Positions 1-8,511 of a stretch of 64,000 nucleotides of DNA are shown piece by piece. Source of the stretch: SIG607 sp036307305 (GTDB lineage: Bacteria; Bacillota; Clostridia; Oscillospirales; Acutalibacteraceae); NCBI GenBank assembly GCA_036307305.1, contig JAXJXV010000001.1, positions 1-64,000 on the forward strand, written 5' to 3'. The position numbers and the translations under genes are program-made. A model generated the notes under the pieces. The model saw only the letters and a list, made by a program, of their open reading frames with translations. It had not been told where the DNA came from and made no database searches. How positions within the stretch are numbered: the stretch's first letter is position 1; each line of letters starts with the position of its first letter.

Positions 1-68
1 CACCAAAAACACCTCTTACAGTAATTTCTACTTATAATAGTAAACCATTCCCTTGGGGTAATGTCAAG

Positions 69-99
69 AAAAAATCTCCCTGTTAACAGGGAGATTTTT
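69..99. terminator. Bidirectional intrinsic terminator
   Basis: A near-perfect inverted repeat (ATCTCCCTGTT / AACAGGGAGAT) is flanked by A-runs on the left and T-runs on the right, so it can end transcripts from either side. It lies immediately after the stop codon of the minus-strand phosphoesterase pair and probably ends that operon. It may also serve a plus-strand gene to the left of the window. Confidence 0.85.
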
Positions 100-100
100 G

Positions 101-1108
101 TTAGAAATCAAGTTTAAAGAATTTATTTGTAATGTAAGGATCGTGTGGATGCTGAAGGTCCTTATTCTTAGGCTCAATACCGAAAAGCCAACGGGATTGC
201 ATACCATCAACTTTCACAGCACCATCGTCTTCAATAGTCACAATGGCGCATAAAGGCTCTTCGGAATAATAAAGGTGTTTAGTCGGTAGGTCGATGAATT
301 TTTTCTGATAGGTACCGATAAGATTTCCGTTATCGTCGTAATCAAGATACTCATAAGTATAATCTTCAGGGTAAGCAGGTTCACGCTTTTGATTGCCGTT
401 AAGATACTGAGTAGCAGTGATTGCATAATAAATAACATGATCAATTACTGCATAGTACTCGGCATGAAGGTCACCGTTTATACACATAACACCTGTGTGT
501 CTGTACTTTTTAAGCATCTCTCTTACTTCAAAACCGTTACCACAGTCAAAATTAAAACAACCACTAAGTGGGTGATGAGAAAAAATAATTGCTTTAAGAC
601 CTTTATTTTGAGCATCAGCTAAGGTTTCATCTAACCAAATCATTTCTTCAGGAGAAGCGTAAGCTAAATTAATATTACCGGGTTTACCCATTGTATGACC
701 GGGAAGAGTGTGTTCCCATTCATTCGTAACAGGGTCGAGAGAATAGTTGGTGTCAAGACCGATAAGACGTATTCCGTTTATATCAGTGTACCAATAGGTA
801 GCGTTTTCAAAGGGCTTATTAACCTCTCTGTTTGTCAGACGCTCAGCAACAAAATCAAGATAATTGTCAGGTATCTCAAGCTCATGATTACCAACAACGC
901 CGTAAACAGGAAGACCATGTTTATTCTGTAGTAATGTTTTATATATTTCAGGAGAGTGAATTGGGTCAACACAAAAGTCGCCGCACTGCATAACAAAATC
1001 TACGTTTTCGTCAGCACCACGCTGTAATATTTTGTCAAGGTCCTTTGTGGTAATTGGGTATTTGATTTTGGCATAATGAAAATCTGAAAAAAGCAAAAAT
1101 TTAATCAT
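101..1108 (-). CDS. Calcineurin-like metallophosphoesterase (paralogue 1)
   Basis: A 335-residue cytoplasmic phosphoesterase of the calcineurin-like (binuclear metal) superfamily; the substrate is unknown. The metal-site motifs occur in order: SDFH (Asp9, His11), GD (43-44), GNHE (73-76) and SHH (177-179). The last motif reads NGDLH (211-215), where the family normally has GHxH, so one metal-ligand position differs. The ATG at 1108 is preferred over an upstream TTG at 1117 because AAAGG sits about 10 bases before it. It follows a homologous gene by 12 bases, so the two are co-transcribed paralogues. No signal peptide is seen. Confidence 0.85.
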   Translation of the reverse strand: MIKFLLFSDFHYAKIKYPITTKDLDKILQRGADENVDFVMQCGDFCVDPIHSPEIYKTLLQNKHGLPVYGVVGNHELEIPDNYLDFVAERLTNREVNKPFENATYWYTDINGIRLIGLDTNYSLDPVTNEWEHTLPGHTMGKPGNINLAYASPEEMIWLDETLADAQNKGLKAIIFSHHPLSGCFNFDCGNGFEVREMLKKYRHTGVMCINGDLHAEYYAVIDHVIYYAITATQYLNGNQKREPAYPEDYTYEYLDYDDNGNLIGTYQKKFIDLPTKHLYYSEEPLCAIVTIEDDGAVKVDGMQSRWLFGIEPKNKDLQHPHDPYITNKFFKLDF

Positions 1109-1120
1109 AGCTAACAACCT

Positions 1121-2086
1121 TTAATTTACCTTGAATTTGTTTGATAAAATCTGAGGTCTTACACCGTCTTTAAAAAGTTCATTACTGTTTTCAGGTTCCC
1201 AACCTTCACCCCAACTTCCTTTTTTACCGTCAATTATAATTTCCAAATCATCGGTAATAGTGATGTTGGTGTAAAGCGGAATACCATAGCGGTGAGGTCT
1301 GCTGTTTTTGCAATCCCACCAACCTGTCATTGTGGAGTTTATGGAAAGGAAAACAATGTTATCTGCCATTCCTGCATGGTCAGTATGATAATGACCGTTT
1401 ATGGACATTATTACTGTATGTGGACGCTTTGCGTTGGCTTTGTTGAACATTGCGCGTACGGTGTCAATGTCACCTGACGGGGTGGGGAATTCCCAACCGC
1501 CTTCTTTAAATCCAGCAAAACCAGCGTGTGAAAAGGTTATACAGTGTAGTCCTTTTTCTGCCGCATCCTCTAAAATAGAACTAAGCCAATTTAGCTGTCT
1601 TTCACCTAAAATATGACGAGGATTGTTTTCAGCCGGGGCTTCACCCATACCTGCAGGGGCATGTTTTACTTTATCTTCTTTAGGAAAATATGAGTGATTT
1701 GTATCAAGACAGATGAATCTGAACTGTCCTTTATCAAAATGAAAATATGATATTTCGCCATTTCCAACCTTTCCGTCATCGGTTGCCCAGACAGCATTTT
1801 CATCGTTGGTAAGACGGGGAGTAACGAAATCGGGAGTGTCGCCTAAGGTTTGGGTGTCGTGATTACCGTATGTGCCGTAAACCTTAAGAGCATATTTGTT
1901 GTTAAGCATTACTTCTAAAAAGTCTGTTGCGCTCGGCCAATCTTTGATAAGGTCACCGCAGTGCAACACAAATTCAGAGTTGCTTTTGTCTGCAAAATCC
2001 ATTATTTCCTGCATATTTTCGATTTTGGAAGCGCCATTTGGCGGTTCATAATGGAAGTCGGAAAAAACTGTGAATTTAATACTCAT
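1121..2086 (-). CDS. Calcineurin-like metallophosphoesterase (paralogue 2)
   Basis: A 321-residue metallophosphoesterase that resembles the next downstream gene over most of its length. All canonical motifs are visible: SDFH (Asp10, His12), GD (44-45), GNHD (74-77), FSHAG and a classical NGHYH near the C-terminus. The substrate cannot be read from the sequence; related proteins act on phosphodiesters, nucleotides or phosphoproteins. Its start follows GGAGGT with good spacing. It is first of a two-gene operon read from a promoter about 35 bases upstream. There is no signal peptide, so it should be cytosolic. Confidence 0.86.
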   Translation of the reverse strand: MSIKFTVFSDFHYEPPNGASKIENMQEIMDFADKSNSEFVLHCGDLIKDWPSATDFLEVMLNNKYALKVYGTYGNHDTQTLGDTPDFVTPRLTNDENAVWATDDGKVGNGEISYFHFDKGQFRFICLDTNHSYFPKEDKVKHAPAGMGEAPAENNPRHILGERQLNWLSSILEDAAEKGLHCITFSHAGFAGFKEGGWEFPTPSGDIDTVRAMFNKANAKRPHTVIMSINGHYHTDHAGMADNIVFLSINSTMTGWWDCKNSRPHRYGIPLYTNITITDDLEIIIDGKKGSWGEGWEPENSNELFKDGVRPQILSNKFKVN

Positions 2087-2119
2087 AATAGTACCTCCAA
2101 TACTATATATTTCACCTTA

Positions 2120-2148
2120 ATTATACACACGCGGTTTACTAATGTAAA
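2120..2148 (-). promoter_or_regulatory. Promoter of the phosphoesterase pair
   Basis: On the minus strand there is TTTACA, a 17-base spacer and TATAAT, about 35 bases before the start codon. This fits a housekeeping sigma-70/sigma-A promoter. No operator repeat is obvious. Confidence 0.7.
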
Positions 2149-2298
2149 GTGAAAAAAGAAACTTTAAAAATGTCGGTTTTGTTTCACTAATCAAAACACT
2201 AAAGATGAAAAATTGGTATCTTAAATAGTTGTTATAAAATTTATTTTTTAATTATTGAGATATAAATAGAGTAGATATCTGTAATAATAAGCAAAAAA

Positions 2299-2325
2299 GA
2301 AAAAAGCCTCGATAACGAGGCTTTT
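2299..2325 (-). terminator. Intrinsic terminator of hppA
   Basis: The stem AAGCCTCG/CGAGGCTT with a four-base loop is followed on the minus strand by a run of T. It lies about 20 bases after the hppA stop codon. Confidence 0.88.
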
Positions 2326-2343
2326 ATACTGATTTATAATGTT

Positions 2344-4431
2344 TTAAAGGATTGAGAAGGAAACAACCACACCTGCAAATACAATGGAAACCATTGAAAG
2401 AAGCTTTATAAGGATGTTTATTGACGGTCCCGAAGTGTCTTTGAAGGGGTCGCCTACAGTGTCGCCTACAACGGCTGCCTTGTGGTTTTCAGAACCCTTG
2501 CCGCCGTGTACGCCGCTTTCAATATACTTCTTGGCGTTATCCCATGCACCGCCTGAGTTGGACATAAATATTGCCATAAGGAAGCCTGTAACGGTTGTCC
2601 CTGCAAGCATACCAACAACACCTGTAGCGCCGAGAACAAGACCTACTATGACGGGAGTGATAACTGCTACTACCGTTGGAAGAATCATTTCCTTAAGACT
2701 TGCTTTTGTACAAAGGTCTACACAGGAAGCGTAATCGGGCTGAGCTTCACCATCCATAATTCCTTTGATTTCACGGAACTGACGGCGTACCTCTTTAACT
2801 ACGCTTTGAGCGGCGTTACCAACCGAGGTCATTGTGATTGCGGCAAAAACAAAAGGTAGACACGCGCCAACGAAAAGACCGATAAGAACAGAGGGGGAGG
2901 TAATATTAAGGTCTGCGATTTTTTCTGCGCCGCCCTCAATAGATTTAACCTTTTCAATATAGGAAGACATAAGCGCAAGAGCTGTAAGAGCAGCAGAGCC
3001 GATAGCAAAGCCTTTACCTGTTGCGGCTGTCGTATTACCCAGAGAATCAAGAGCGTCGGTTCTTTCTCTTACTTTTTCATCAAGACCTGCCATCTGAGCA
3101 ATACCGCCTGCATTGTCTGCAACAGGGCCGTAAGCGTCGGTAGCAAGTGTAATACCTAAGGTTGAAAGCATACCTACGGCGGCAAGAGAAATACCGTAAA
3201 GTCCCATAGCCGCGCTGTCCTTGCCACCGGAAACGAAGAAGGAAACAAGTACGCATACAGAAATGATTACTATAGGAAGAAGGGTAGAGAGCATACCTAC
3301 GGATAAACCGCCTATGATAATCGTAGCAGTACCTGTTTCGCTGGTAGCTGCAAGATTTTTTGTGGGCTTATAGCTGTCAGATGTGAAATATTCAGTAGCC
3401 TGACCGATAAGAACACCGGCGATAAGACCCGAAAGAATTGCAAAGTATATTGTCCAGTTTTCTTTTCCAAGTATATAGTAAACGAGGGGAAGAGAGAAAA
3501 CAGCAATGAAAACAGCGGAAAGGTTTGTTCCTTTTGAAAGGGCAGTTAAAAGTTGTTTTTGCGTTGCGCCCTCTTTAGTGCTAACGAGGAACGTGCCGAA
3601 AATTGAGAAAATAACACCAACGGAGGCAATAAGAATAGGAAGCGCCATAGCCTTAAAGCTACCGCTGAAGGCTGTAACGCCAAGAGCACAGGCTGAAACG
3701 ATTGAGCCAACGTATGACTCGTAGAGGTCGGCACCCATACCTGCAACGTCGCCAACGTTATCGCCAACGTTATCGGCAATAACGGCAGGGTTTCTTGGGT
3801 CGTCTTCTGGTATACCGGCTTCTACCTTACCTACGAGGTCGGCGCCAACGTCGGCAGCCTTTGTAAAGATGCCGCCGCCCACTCTTGCAAAAAGAGCCAT
3901 AGAAGAAGCGCCCATACCAAAGGTAAGCATAGCGCTTGTTATGTCTGAGGGTGAAAGTTTAAATATAAACTTAAGAATGATAAACCATAGGGAGATGTCG
4001 AGAAGACCAAGTCCTACAACGGTAAATCCCATAACGCTACCTGCAGAAAAAGCAATGCGGAGTCCTCTGTTCAGTCCCTCCTGACAGGCGTTTGCGGTTC
4101 TTGAGTTAGCAAGAGTTGCTATTTTCATTCCTACGAATCCTGAAAGGGCAGAGAAGATGCCGCCTGTCAAAAATGCGAAAGGCACGAAAGGCGTCAGCAA
4201 TTTCGTTATAGCCATAATACCTAGAATAACAAACATAACGGCAAAGAAAATTGCTACGATTTTATATTGACGGCTTAAATAAGCGTTAGCACCCTCGCGG
4301 ATAGAGTCAGCAATCTGCTTCATACGGGAAGTGCCTTCGGATTGCTTGGTTACTTTAAGTGCTGTAAACAGCGCAAATAACAGCGCGATAACAGCAGAAG
4401 AAACAGCAAAAACAGCGATTATTTTTTCCAT
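2344..4431 (-). CDS. hppA: Membrane-bound ion-translocating pyrophosphatase, K+-dependent type
   Basis: A 695-residue polytopic membrane protein that hydrolyses cytosolic pyrophosphate and pumps H+ and/or Na+ outward. The pyrophosphate-binding segment DVGADLVGKVEAGIPEDDP (194-212) and the following NVGDNVGD are intact, as is the C-terminal GDPFKDTSGPS. The motif GNTTAATGKG (465-474) carries Ala at the position that is Lys in K+-independent enzymes, so this is the K+-activated class. Many such enzymes in anaerobes pump Na+, but the ion cannot be settled from sequence alone. Length is normal for the family. AGGAGG precedes the start, and the gene has its own promoter and terminator. Confidence 0.95.
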   Translation of the reverse strand: MEKIIAVFAVSSAVIALLFALFTALKVTKQSEGTSRMKQIADSIREGANAYLSRQYKIVAIFFAVMFVILGIMAITKLLTPFVPFAFLTGGIFSALSGFVGMKIATLANSRTANACQEGLNRGLRIAFSAGSVMGFTVVGLGLLDISLWFIILKFIFKLSPSDITSAMLTFGMGASSMALFARVGGGIFTKAADVGADLVGKVEAGIPEDDPRNPAVIADNVGDNVGDVAGMGADLYESYVGSIVSACALGVTAFSGSFKAMALPILIASVGVIFSIFGTFLVSTKEGATQKQLLTALSKGTNLSAVFIAVFSLPLVYYILGKENWTIYFAILSGLIAGVLIGQATEYFTSDSYKPTKNLAATSETGTATIIIGGLSVGMLSTLLPIVIISVCVLVSFFVSGGKDSAAMGLYGISLAAVGMLSTLGITLATDAYGPVADNAGGIAQMAGLDEKVRERTDALDSLGNTTAATGKGFAIGSAALTALALMSSYIEKVKSIEGGAEKIADLNITSPSVLIGLFVGACLPFVFAAITMTSVGNAAQSVVKEVRRQFREIKGIMDGEAQPDYASCVDLCTKASLKEMILPTVVAVITPVIVGLVLGATGVVGMLAGTTVTGFLMAIFMSNSGGAWDNAKKYIESGVHGGKGSENHKAAVVGDTVGDPFKDTSGPSINILIKLLSMVSIVFAGVVVSFSIL

Positions 4432-4469
4432 ATTAAAATTCCTCCTGAATTTTTGTTTGGTAATTAATA

Positions 4470-4498
4470 ATTATATAGCAATAATTTTATTTTTGCAA
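4470..4498 (-). promoter_or_regulatory. Promoter of hppA
   Basis: On the minus strand TTGCAA, a 17-base spacer and TATAAT lie about 40 bases before the start codon, consistent with a sigma-A promoter. Confidence 0.65.
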
Positions 4499-4678
4499 TA
4501 GTTTTTTGCTCAAAAAGTAAATAAAACAGCGACTTTTTTTACGAAATTGAACAAAAAGACAATAGTTTGTTAATTAACTTGCAAATAAATTGGGGTGGAA
4601 ACTTAGTTTTTATTCGTATTACTTTCCATTTGTTGATGATTAACTTTTGCAAAATTTCCCATAATATAATTAATCGGC

Positions 4679-4707
4679 TTGACATATCCTCCAAAGTAAT
4701 ATATTAT
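4679..4707 (+). promoter_or_regulatory. Promoter of the rnj-ftsH run
   Basis: A consensus TTGACA is followed after 17 bases by TATTAT; a second TATAAT lies just downstream at 4711. AGGAGG and the rnj start follow within about 70 bases. It probably drives the housekeeping genes that follow. Confidence 0.78.
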
Positions 4708-4776
4708 TAATATAATTATGGATTAAATTGGAATAATGTTGCCGAAAATATATAATTTCTTTTAGGAGGTCAATAA

Positions 4777-6660
4777 ATGAGTCAAGAAAAAACGGTGCAG
4801 GATAAAAAGCGCCGTAAGACAGAATCAGGCAAGTCTGTCAAAAGCAAGAAAAATACAGTGCAGAATAACAAAAAAACTGCTATAAAAAAGAAAGAGTCCG
4901 CTAAAAAAACTAATAGTAAGTCTGTATCAAAAGCTTCCTATTCAAAAGGATATCCGAAAAACACCACTAAACCCAAAAATGTAAAAAAGGAAATGGCTCC
5001 GTTAAAGCCCGTACGTATTATTCCTTTGGGCGGTATCGGTGAAATAGGAAAAAATATAACGGTTTACGAATATGACGGTGATATGTTTATAGTGGATTGC
5101 GGAATGAGCTTTCCTGACGCCGATACACCGGGCGTTGATATAGTTATCCCCGACTTCAGTTACGTGCTTGAAAATAAGGATAAAATTAAAGGAATGGTGC
5201 TGACACACGGCCATGAGGATCATATCGGCGCAATACCATATCTTCTCAAAAACTTCAATGTGCCGATTTACGCTACAAAGCTGACCTTAGGTCTTGTTGA
5301 CAATAAGCTTAAGGAACATTCTTTGAGCAGTTCTGCAAAGCTTTTTGAAGCTAAGGCAGGAGACATTATTACATTGGGAAAATTCAGCGTTGAATTTATC
5401 CACGTAAATCATTCCATACCCGATGCCGTGGCTCTCGCTGTTTCATGTCCGGCAGGTGTTATCGTACAGACGGGTGACTTTAAAATTGATACTACGCCTA
5501 TTGACGACAATATGATAGATATTGCAAGATTTGCCGAGCTTGGTAAAAACGGAGTACTTGCTCTGCTTATGGAATCCACCAATGCAGAACGTCCCGGTTT
5601 TACGGCCAGTGAAAAAATAGTGGGTGAATCCTTTGCCAATCTTTTCATAAAAGCAGGTAAAAACAGAATTGTCGTGGCTACCTTTTCTTCAAATATTCAC
5701 CGTATTCAGCAGATAATTTACGAGGCTGAAAAGTGCGGAAGGAAGGTTGCGGTTTCGGGAAGAAGTATGGTGAACGTTGTAAACATTGCCGCACAGATGG
5801 GATATCTTCATCTGCCCGAAAATATACTTGTTGATATTGAAACCATAAAACGCTATACACCTGAACAGCTTGTTATAGTTACAACGGGAAGTCAGGGTGA
5901 GCCTCTTTCTGCTCTTCACAGAATGGCTATGGGCGAACACCGTCAGTTAGAATTAATGCCGGGGGATATGATAATTATTTCGGCAACTCCAATCCCCGGC
6001 AATGAAAAAACTGTAGGTAACGTTGTAAACGAGCTTATGCGTAAGGGCGCTAACGTGGTATACGAAAAAATGTACGACGTTCACGTTTCGGGTCACGCCT
6101 GTCAGGAAGAACTAAAGCTTATGCTGTCCATTACTAAGCCGCAGTATTTTATTCCCGTACACGGTGAGCAAAAACATCTCGTTCATAACGCGCAACTTGC
6201 AAAGGGCGTGGGAATAGATAAGAAGAACATTGTTATTGCAAGTATAGGTAACGTTATTGAAATAAACAAAAAAGGTATAAAGATTACCGAAACGGTACCT
6301 GCGGGCAGAGTTTTAGTTGACGGACTTGGCGTTGGCGACGTAGGTAACGTGGTGTTGAAGGACAGAATAAGTCTTGCAGATAACGGTATAATTATCGTTG
6401 CTGTTACCATTGACGGTGTAACGGGCGAGGTTGTGGCAGGTCCTGAGGTTATTTCAAGAGGCTTTATATATGTTAAGGAATCTGAAGAGCTTGTTACCGA
6501 TATGAACGAGGTGGCTTGTGATATTTTAGAAAGATGCTATATGACAGGTATAAAGGACTGGAATACTGTAAAAATCAGACTCAGAGACGGTATGTCACGC
6601 TTTATAAGAGAGCGTACCGGCAGAAGTCCTATGATTTTGCCTATCGTTATGGAAATGTAG
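4777..6660 (+). CDS. rnj: Ribonuclease J
   Basis: A 627-residue metallo-beta-lactamase/beta-CASP nuclease with 5'-to-3' exonuclease and endonuclease activity in mRNA decay and rRNA processing. The zinc motif THGHEDH (143-149) is intact, followed by the beta-CASP region (GSQGEP, SGHA) and a C-terminal domain. Compared with the usual length of about 555, it carries some 75 extra N-terminal residues that are extremely Lys/Ser/Thr-rich and presumably disordered, perhaps binding RNA. The start follows TTAGGAGG. It precedes rplI by 32 bases, so it may be transcribed with the replication and translation genes downstream. Confidence 0.95.
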   Translation: MSQEKTVQDKKRRKTESGKSVKSKKNTVQNNKKTAIKKKESAKKTNSKSVSKASYSKGYPKNTTKPKNVKKEMAPLKPVRIIPLGGIGEIGKNITVYEYDGDMFIVDCGMSFPDADTPGVDIVIPDFSYVLENKDKIKGMVLTHGHEDHIGAIPYLLKNFNVPIYATKLTLGLVDNKLKEHSLSSSAKLFEAKAGDIITLGKFSVEFIHVNHSIPDAVALAVSCPAGVIVQTGDFKIDTTPIDDNMIDIARFAELGKNGVLALLMESTNAERPGFTASEKIVGESFANLFIKAGKNRIVVATFSSNIHRIQQIIYEAEKCGRKVAVSGRSMVNVVNIAAQMGYLHLPENILVDIETIKRYTPEQLVIVTTGSQGEPLSALHRMAMGEHRQLELMPGDMIIISATPIPGNEKTVGNVVNELMRKGANVVYEKMYDVHVSGHACQEELKLMLSITKPQYFIPVHGEQKHLVHNAQLAKGVGIDKKNIVIASIGNVIEINKKGIKITETVPAGRVLVDGLGVGDVGNVVLKDRISLADNGIIIVAVTIDGVTGEVVAGPEVISRGFIYVKESEELVTDMNEVACDILERCYMTGIKDWNTVKIRLRDGMSRFIRERTGRSPMILPIVMEM

Positions 6661-6692
6661 ATAATTCTAATCTTTAGAAAGGATGAAATTAA

Positions 6693-7133
6693 ATGAAGGT
6701 TATTTTAACTGCTGATGTAAAAGGACAGGGAAAAAAAGGAGAGCTTGTTAACGTTTCTGACGGCTACGCCCGTAATTTCCTTTTTCCAAAAAATCTTGCT
6801 ATTGAAGCAAACAGCGCCGCTATGAGTGAACTTAAAAATCGCGAATCTGCGGCAGCTCATCATAAACAGGAGGAAATTGATGCCGCAAAGGCACTTGCTA
6901 AAAAGCTTGAGGGACAGAAAATTGTTATTCACGCTAAGGCTGGTAGTCAGGGAAAGCTTTTCGGCGCTGTAACCTCTAAGGAAATTGCCGCTGAAATTTC
7001 CAAGACCTATGACGTTAGTATTGATAAGAAGAAACTAAGCGTTGCCGATATTAAAAATTTCGGCGAATATACAGCTGAAGTTCGTCTTTACGTGGGAATT
7101 ACGGCTAAAATAAACGTGATTGTAGAGGAATAA
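6693..7133 (+). CDS. rplI: 50S ribosomal protein bL9
   Basis: At 146 residues this is full length for bL9, the large-subunit protein that binds 23S rRNA near the base of the L1 stalk. The N-terminal signature MKVILTADVKGQGKKGE, the GYARNFL segment, the long connecting helix and the C-terminal domain are all visible. GAAAGGA gives the ribosome site. It sits four bases before dnaB, an arrangement common in Bacillota. The GdpP-type phosphodiesterase often found directly upstream is replaced here by rnj. Confidence 0.97.
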   Translation: MKVILTADVKGQGKKGELVNVSDGYARNFLFPKNLAIEANSAAMSELKNRESAAAHHKQEEIDAAKALAKKLEGQKIVIHAKAGSQGKLFGAVTSKEIAAEISKTYDVSIDKKKLSVADIKNFGEYTAEVRLYVGITAKINVIVEE

Positions 7134-7137
7134 TATT

Positions 7138-8511
7138 ATGTCTGAAGAAAGACAGATTCTTGATATTGACGGCGCAGGTCTGCCTTATGATTTTGAAGCG
7201 GAGCAGGGTGTTCTTGCTTCTATTCTTGTGGATCCCGACTGTATAAGTGACGTAGTTACACAGCTTAAGGAAGAGTGCTTTTATATTCCTAATCATAAGG
7301 TTATTTACAGAGCTCTCCTTGATATGAATAACGATAACATAAGAATAGATTTTATCGTATTGCTTGACCGACTCAGAAAAGACGGCGTATACGATAAAGC
7401 AGGCGGTAAGGCTTATATTACCGACCTTATTCAGAGTGAAGCCTCCAGCGCTAACGTAATGACCTACGTTAATATAGTAAGAGAGCGTTATTATGCCAGA
7501 GCTCTTATTGTTGCTTCCCGTCAGATAATTACAGATGCAACTGAAAATACCATGGATGCAGGTATGCTTCTTGAAAAGGCTGAACAGCGTATATACGAAA
7601 TCAGAGAGGGAAGAAGTATTCAGGGTCTTGAACATATTAAATCGGTTATTCAGAATGAAACCTTTGAACGACTGATGAAAATGAATAATCCTGAAACAAG
7701 GGCGGATTACGTTGGTATACCTACGGGTATAAGTGCGCTTGATAAGATGATAACGGGTCTTAATAAATCAGACCTTATAATTCTCGGCGCCCGTCCGGGT
7801 ATGGGTAAAACCTCATTTGCTCTTAATATAGTTCGTAACGTTGCCGTTAATGCAGGAAAAAAGGTTGCGGTATTTTCTCTTGAAATGTCAAGGGACCAAC
7901 TTGCCCAGCGTCTTCTTTCAAGCGAGGCGGCAATTAAGAGTGAAAAGCTTCGTACAGGTGAGCTTGAAGCAGATGAATGGACCAGACTTGGTGATGCGGC
8001 GTCTCATCTGAGAGATGCAGAAATTTATCTTGATGAATCTTCAAATATTACCGTACCCGAAATGAAAGCAAAGCTTAAGAGAATGGGTGACGTGGGTCTT
8101 GTGGTGGTTGACTATCTCGGTCTTATGCACTCAGCCCGTCGTATTGACAATCGTGTACAGGAAATATCTGAAATTACAAGAGGCCTTAAAATTATGGCTA
8201 AGGAGCTTATGGTTCCTGTTATTGCCTGTGCTCAGCTTTCACGTGGTACCGAATCAAAGGGTCAGTCACACAGACCGGGTCTTTCGGACCTTCGTGATTC
8301 AGGCTCTATTGAACAGGATGCAGACATAGTTCTCTTCCTTTACCGTGAAAAGTATTACGATAATGAGAAAAAGGAAGGTCAGGAAAAGGGCGACCCCAAT
8401 AAAGCAGAGTGTATAGTTGCTAAAAACCGTCACGGTGAAATAGGCACTGTAGAGCTTCATTGGGACGGACGGTATACCCGTTTTACTTCTCCTGCCGGAT
8501 TTGATGAATAA
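7138..8511 (+). CDS. dnaB: Replicative DNA helicase DnaB
   Basis: A 457-residue hexameric helicase that unwinds DNA at the replication fork. The N-terminal helical domain (about 15-115) is followed by a RecA-like domain with Walker A GARPGMGKTS (217-226), a Walker B-like VVVDYLGLM and the DnaB loop regions. No intein interrupts it. Its start is four bases after the rplI stop, and its TAA overlaps the tilS ATG by one base, so translation is probably coupled. Confidence 0.97.
   Translation: MSEERQILDIDGAGLPYDFEAEQGVLASILVDPDCISDVVTQLKEECFYIPNHKVIYRALLDMNNDNIRIDFIVLLDRLRKDGVYDKAGGKAYITDLIQSEASSANVMTYVNIVRERYYARALIVASRQIITDATENTMDAGMLLEKAEQRIYEIREGRSIQGLEHIKSVIQNETFERLMKMNNPETRADYVGIPTGISALDKMITGLNKSDLIILGARPGMGKTSFALNIVRNVAVNAGKKVAVFSLEMSRDQLAQRLLSSEAAIKSEKLRTGELEADEWTRLGDAASHLRDAEIYLDESSNITVPEMKAKLKRMGDVGLVVVDYLGLMHSARRIDNRVQEISEITRGLKIMAKELMVPVIACAQLSRGTESKGQSHRPGLSDLRDSGSIEQDADIVLFLYREKYYDNEKKEGQEKGDPNKAECIVAKNRHGEIGTVELHWDGRYTRFTSPAGFDE

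Larger units (their letters stand above)
4432..4776. other. Divergent intergenic region hppA / rnj
   Basis: This 345-base AT-rich gap holds the minus-strand hppA promoter near its left end and the plus-strand rnj promoter near its right end. The middle (about 4500-4675) contains only A/T-rich sequence and the short palindrome GTTAATTAAC. I see no reading frame, riboswitch or terminator there. Confidence 0.6.

Noticed and set aside
3..90. Open plus-strand frame at the left edge ending in the first terminator hairpin (28 codons)
   Set aside because: It could be the 3' end of a gene outside the window, but it is too short to show family resemblance, and its stop lies inside the terminator stem. 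It was not called.
4500..4675. Riboswitch or small RNA between hppA and rnj
   Set aside because: The stretch is A/T-rich with only a ten-base palindrome and no stable stem set or terminator.
7105..7635. 176-codon minus-strand frame opposite dnaB
   Set aside because: It lies wholly over an intact dnaB with conserved motifs, has Cys- and Ile-rich, low-quality protein sequence, and shows no family resemblance; it is a shadow.
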